Source: Oscillospiraceae bacterium (GTDB lineage: Bacteria; Bacillota; Clostridia; Oscillospirales; Oscillospiraceae). Taken from it: a stretch of 9,347 nt of DNA. Positions 7,683-9,347 of the stretch are shown piece after piece (position 1 is the stretch's first letter; each line of letters opens with the position of its first letter). Below the pieces are notes generated by a model that was given only the letters and a program-made list of their open reading frames with translations, had not been told where the DNA came from and did not search any database. Position numbers and translations under genes: made by a program. The stretch is taken from positions 1-9,347 of the forward strand of contig JAHHRQ010000073.1 in the NCBI GenBank assembly GCA_020025715.1, given 5' to 3'.

Positions 7683-8006
7683 TTATTTTCCTCCTGCACA
7701 GTCTGCATAGCAGAATTTGCACTGAGGTGCTGCCACGGCAAGGCTTGCATAGTTCATCATGTTTTCCCTTGCGGGAAGATAGGTAGGGTCAAGGTCAAGG
7801 GCCGCCCGGAAGTGTCTCATGGCTCCGCTGTGGTCGTTCTGCCGCTCAAGCAGAATTCCCATAAGGTTGTGAGGTTCCGGAGCATCGGGATGCTCATACA
7901 TTGCATAGCAAATATCCTGAATACATGCTGTATAGGCATTGTGGCTGAGTTGCTCTTTAACACGGTCACACAAGCTCATCAGTTCAGAGTTTTTTACTGT
8001 CTTCAT
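7683..8006 (-). CDS. Small TPR-repeat protein with a cysteine-rich C-terminal tail
   Basis: A 107-residue soluble protein of unknown role. Residues 43-76 (from PEPHNLMGILLERQNDHSGA to DLDPTY) fit one tetratricopeptide repeat well: small residues at the packing positions, Ala-Leu near the end of helix B, and the closing Asp-Pro. Residues 8-42 look like a degenerate first repeat. TPRs bind partner proteins or peptides. After a short helix the protein ends with CKFCYADCAGGK, three cysteines spaced C-x2-C-x3-C (96, 99, 103) that could bind metal or form disulfides; this is inference. The start has GAGAGG about 8 bases upstream. No promoter was clear, so it may be co-transcribed with map through the structured intergenic region. 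Confidence 0.75.
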   Translation of the reverse strand: MKTVKNSELMSLCDRVKEQLSHNAYTACIQDICYAMYEHPDAPEPHNLMGILLERQNDHSGAMRHFRAALDLDPTYLPARENMMNYASLAVAAPQCKFCYADCAGGK

Positions 8007-8025
8007 ATAAAGTCGCCTCTCATAA

Positions 8026-8109
8026 ATTAAGTCCCATGCCTGCCTTGCAGACTTTGTTCTTCTTCCACTGTCATCAGTATACCATCTAAGGTATGAAAAG
8101 GGACTTAAT
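8026..8109 (-). promoter_or_regulatory. Structured RNA leader candidate upstream of the TPR gene
   Basis: On the - strand a closing stem of ten perfect pairs (8100-8109 with 8026-8035) encloses three local hairpins: 5 bp with a 6-base loop (8079-8094), 4 bp with a UGAU/AUGA-type loop (8067-8078) and 6 bp with a 3-base loop (8038-8052). The first two abut, and a purine-rich linker (8053-8066) precedes the third. The third stem has a G-U pair only in the - strand RNA, which favours that strand. It ends just before the ribosome site (8013-8020). It matches no RNA class I can name. Confidence 0.45.
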
Positions 8110-8135
8110 AGAAAAAGCGCCGCATTAAATAAATG

Positions 8136-8162
8136 TTAGGATTTCAACGGAAAAGTCCCTAA
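8136..8162 (-). terminator. Imperfect hairpin after map, possible weak terminator
   Basis: TTAGG and CCTAA (8158-8162 with 8136-8140) pair as an outer 5-bp stem, with an inner 4-bp TTTC/GAAA stem, 5 bases past the map stop. The downstream CATTTATTTAA is only partly T-rich. It may slow or partly end transcription but is not a strong terminator. Confidence 0.3.
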
Positions 8163-8167
8163 ACAGC

Positions 8168-9040
8168 TCAGTAAGAAATAATTTCATAGCCGTCCTCTGT
8201 TACGAGAACCTGAATCTCCCACTGGGCGGAAGGCTTGCCGTCAGAAGTATAAACCGTCCAGCCGTTTTTCTCGTCGGTAAACACATCTGCCTTACCCATG
8301 TTAATCATAGGCTCAATGGTGAATATCATGCCGGGAACCATCATCATTTCGGTACCCCGCTTTGAAACATAGCTGACCCACGGCTCTTCATGGAATTCAA
8401 GACCGATACCGTGGCCGCCGATTTCTCTAACCACGCTGTATCCGTTTTCCATTGCAAAGTCATTGACAGCCTGTCCCATATCACCGAGGAAGCCCCATGG
8501 CTTTACCTGCTCAAGGCCAACCTGAAGGCTCTGCTTTGTAACTTCCACAAGTCTCTTTTTCTCCGGTGAAACATCTCCTATGCAGAACATTCTGGATGAG
8601 TCGGAGAAGTAGCCGTTTAATATAGTAGAAGCGTCAACATTTATAATGTCACCGTCTTTTACAATCTCATCGGGAGAAGGAATACCGTGGCACACCACAT
8701 TATTTATGGAAGTGCAGACACTCTTGGGAAAGCCCTGATAATTGAGAGGTGCGGGAATACCGCCCATTTTTGTGGTGACATCGTAAACCCACTTGTCAAT
8801 TTCTGCCGTGCTCACGCCTGCATGAATATGTTCTGCCACATAGTCAAGCACAGCAATGTTTATCTTTGCGCTCTCCTTGATTTTATCAATCTGTTCCTGA
8901 TTCTTTATTATCTCTCTGGGAGGCACTTCCGCCCCCTGATAAAAATACCCTTCAAGTTTGCTGTCAAAGGCGAGATGACAGTGTTTGTACTTTTTGCCGC
9001 TGCCGCACCAGCAGGGCTCATTTCTTCCTAATTTGCGCAT
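8168..9040 (-). CDS. map: Methionine aminopeptidase type I with N-terminal SEC-C zinc motif
   Basis: Removes the initiator methionine from nascent proteins in the cytosol. The 290-residue protein has an N-terminal SEC-C motif (NEPCWCGSGKKYKHCH, Cys10, Cys12, Cys21, His22), as in longer Gram-positive MetAPs where it is thought to bind zinc and help ribosome or substrate contact. The pita-bread catalytic domain (about 45-290) has all five metal ligands: Asp136 (NVDAST), Asp147 (FSDSS), His210 (GGHGIG), Glu243 (TIEPM) and Glu275 (SAQWE), plus the substrate His118 (CHGIP). An in-frame GTG at 9049 would leave only one base to the AAAGGA ribosome site. ATG at 9040 has about 10-base spacing and brings the SEC-C motif to the usual position. 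It is probably transcribed from 9252-9280. The usual His after Glu275 is Ile, a variation also known in this subgroup's neighbourhood of sequence. Confidence 0.95.
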   Translation of the reverse strand: MRKLGRNEPCWCGSGKKYKHCHLAFDSKLEGYFYQGAEVPPREIIKNQEQIDKIKESAKINIAVLDYVAEHIHAGVSTAEIDKWVYDVTTKMGGIPAPLNYQGFPKSVCTSINNVVCHGIPSPDEIVKDGDIINVDASTILNGYFSDSSRMFCIGDVSPEKKRLVEVTKQSLQVGLEQVKPWGFLGDMGQAVNDFAMENGYSVVREIGGHGIGLEFHEEPWVSYVSKRGTEMMMVPGMIFTIEPMINMGKADVFTDEKNGWTVYTSDGKPSAQWEIQVLVTEDGYEIISY

Positions 9041-9067
9041 AAAGCACACATCCTTTCATTTACAAAA

Positions 9068-9092
9068 GGAATGGGTTAATACAATCCGTTCC
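9068..9092 (+). repeat. Imperfect inverted repeat in the map leader
   Basis: GGAATGGGTT and AATCCGTTCC can pair over 10 positions with two G-U pairs and a 5-base loop if read as + strand RNA, followed by ATTTTAAAC. The - strand (map leader) version has two C-A mismatches and is weaker. No + strand gene is present to use it as a terminator, so its role is unclear. Confidence 0.4.
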
Positions 9093-9116
9093 ATTTTAAA
9101 CTTTATATGCCGGATT

Positions 9117-9206
9117 TTACCTAAGCGATTTAGGAGCGATTTTCTCCCGAAGCTTTCGCTTAACGCCGCGCCGCACCGGATTTTCATGGTTCAATCTATA
9201 CGCCAT
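9117..9206 (-). CDS. 29-codon basic ORF, resembles the N-terminus of a CHAD-domain protein (possible remnant or leader peptide)
   Basis: ATG at 9206 to TAA at 9117 encodes MAYRLNHENPVRRGVKRKLR then EKIAPKSLR, with 10 basic residues out of 29. The opening MAYRL, Pro-Val and GVKR spacing resembles the start of CHAD-domain proteins (typically M-x-Y-R-L-x(4-5)-P-V-x-x-G-V-x-R-I-x-x-E-Q-I), which bind polyphosphate through basic helices, but the ORF stops where the first long helix should continue. No continuation was seen in the other frames downstream. GGAGG stands 11 bases before the ATG, rather far. It is the first ORF after a good promoter and lies 77 bases ahead of map. It may be the surviving 5' end of a deleted gene, a leader peptide, or chance; the family resemblance is from memory. 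Confidence 0.4.
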   Translation of the reverse strand: MAYRLNHENPVRRGVKRKLREKIAPKSLR

Positions 9207-9220
9207 ATTCTGTTTTTCCT

Positions 9221-9239
9221 CCGGCGTTAAAAACACCGG
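9221..9239 (-). promoter_or_regulatory. 5'-terminal mRNA hairpin of the map transcript
   Basis: On the - strand CCGGTGTT and AACGCCGG pair over 8 positions (one G-U) with a TTT loop. It lies about 6 bases after the predicted transcription start and holds the first two G of the GGAGG before the 29-codon ORF. It has no T tail, so it is not a terminator; stabilising the 5' end or masking the ribosome site are both possible. Confidence 0.5.
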
Positions 9240-9251
9240 TGCAACTATTTT

Positions 9252-9280
9252 ATTGTACACCAAGTATCAATTTTGCACAA
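9252..9280 (-). promoter_or_regulatory. Sigma-A promoter upstream of the small ORF and map
   Basis: On the - strand TTGTGC (9275-9280) and TACAAT (9252-9257) are spaced by exactly 17 bases. Transcription would begin near 9245. No other good promoter lies between here and map, so it probably drives map with a leader of about 200 bases. Confidence 0.6.
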
Positions 9281-9347
9281 CACATTAGTAGCTTGCCGAA
9301 GTGATTTTTTCCTTAATTTATCCGGGATGAAAAGCGTGTTCAAGGCA
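9281..9347. other. Window-end stretch with no assignable gene
   Basis: A - strand frame stays open from the window edge to about 9247 (33 codons), but its translation resembles nothing I know and it would run through the map promoter. Another - strand frame stops after nine codons. Neither can be called a gene. Confidence 0.3.

Noticed and set aside
8067..8078. CUGAUGA on the - strand, the core word of a hammerhead ribozyme
   Set aside because: The required GAAA after stem II and a matching cleavage site and stem I/III arrangement are absent; the word is explained by a simple 4-bp hairpin.
8099..8140. Partial twister-ribozyme-like words (CCUAACA, AAUGCGGC, AAGUCCC) on the - strand
   Set aside because: The AAGCCCG pseudoknot segment and flanking stem partners are not present, so the fold cannot form.
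8985..9230. 81-codon + strand open frame across the map start region
   Set aside because: It crosses the antisense of map, its leader and the small ORF, has no ribosome site and no recognisable motif.

Overview
The window looks like a chromosomal segment of a low-to-mid GC Gram-positive anaerobe, most likely a Clostridia/Ruminococcaceae-type Firmicute. This is inferred from the purine-rich GGAGG-type ribosome binding sites, the PhoP/PhoR two-component pair in the Pho locus, a methionine aminopeptidase with an N-terminal SEC-C zinc motif, and a double-[4Fe-4S] DUF362 protein of the kind common in anaerobes. No mobile element, CRISPR array, rRNA or tRNA was seen.

Region 1 (1-3885, + strand) is the distal half of a phosphate operon: the 3' end of pstA, then pstB, phoU, phoP and phoR. 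Every junction overlaps (ATGA, TAATG, ATGA and an 11-base overlap), so the genes are probably one translationally coupled transcript. PstA/PstB are the permease and ATPase of the high-affinity phosphate importer. PhoU links the state of that importer to the PhoR kinase, which phosphorylates PhoP, the presumed activator of this operon. The operon ends in a perfect 13-bp hairpin that can also serve the convergent gene.

Region 2 (3895-7534, - strand) holds three separately transcribed genes: an 11-helix sodium-coupled transporter of the neurotransmitter:sodium symporter (NSS) family, a PNP/UDP-type nucleoside phosphorylase, and a DUF362 iron-sulfur protein. The phosphorylase and the DUF362 gene are each followed by a clear intrinsic terminator; the transporter shares the phoR terminator. 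The transporter has a near-consensus promoter. The DUF362 gene has a 10-bp-armed inverted repeat over its likely promoter.

Region 3 (7683-9347, - strand) holds a small TPR protein with a cysteine tail, methionine aminopeptidase (map), and a promoter followed by a 29-codon basic ORF that resembles only the N-terminus of a CHAD-domain protein. The 161 bases between map and the TPR gene can fold as a closed multi-branched RNA with a competing alternative pairing. That leader is the best candidate for something undescribed here. The annotated starts of phoP, the phosphorylase and map were set to internal ATGs with better-placed Shine-Dalgarno sequences than the longest possible ORFs.
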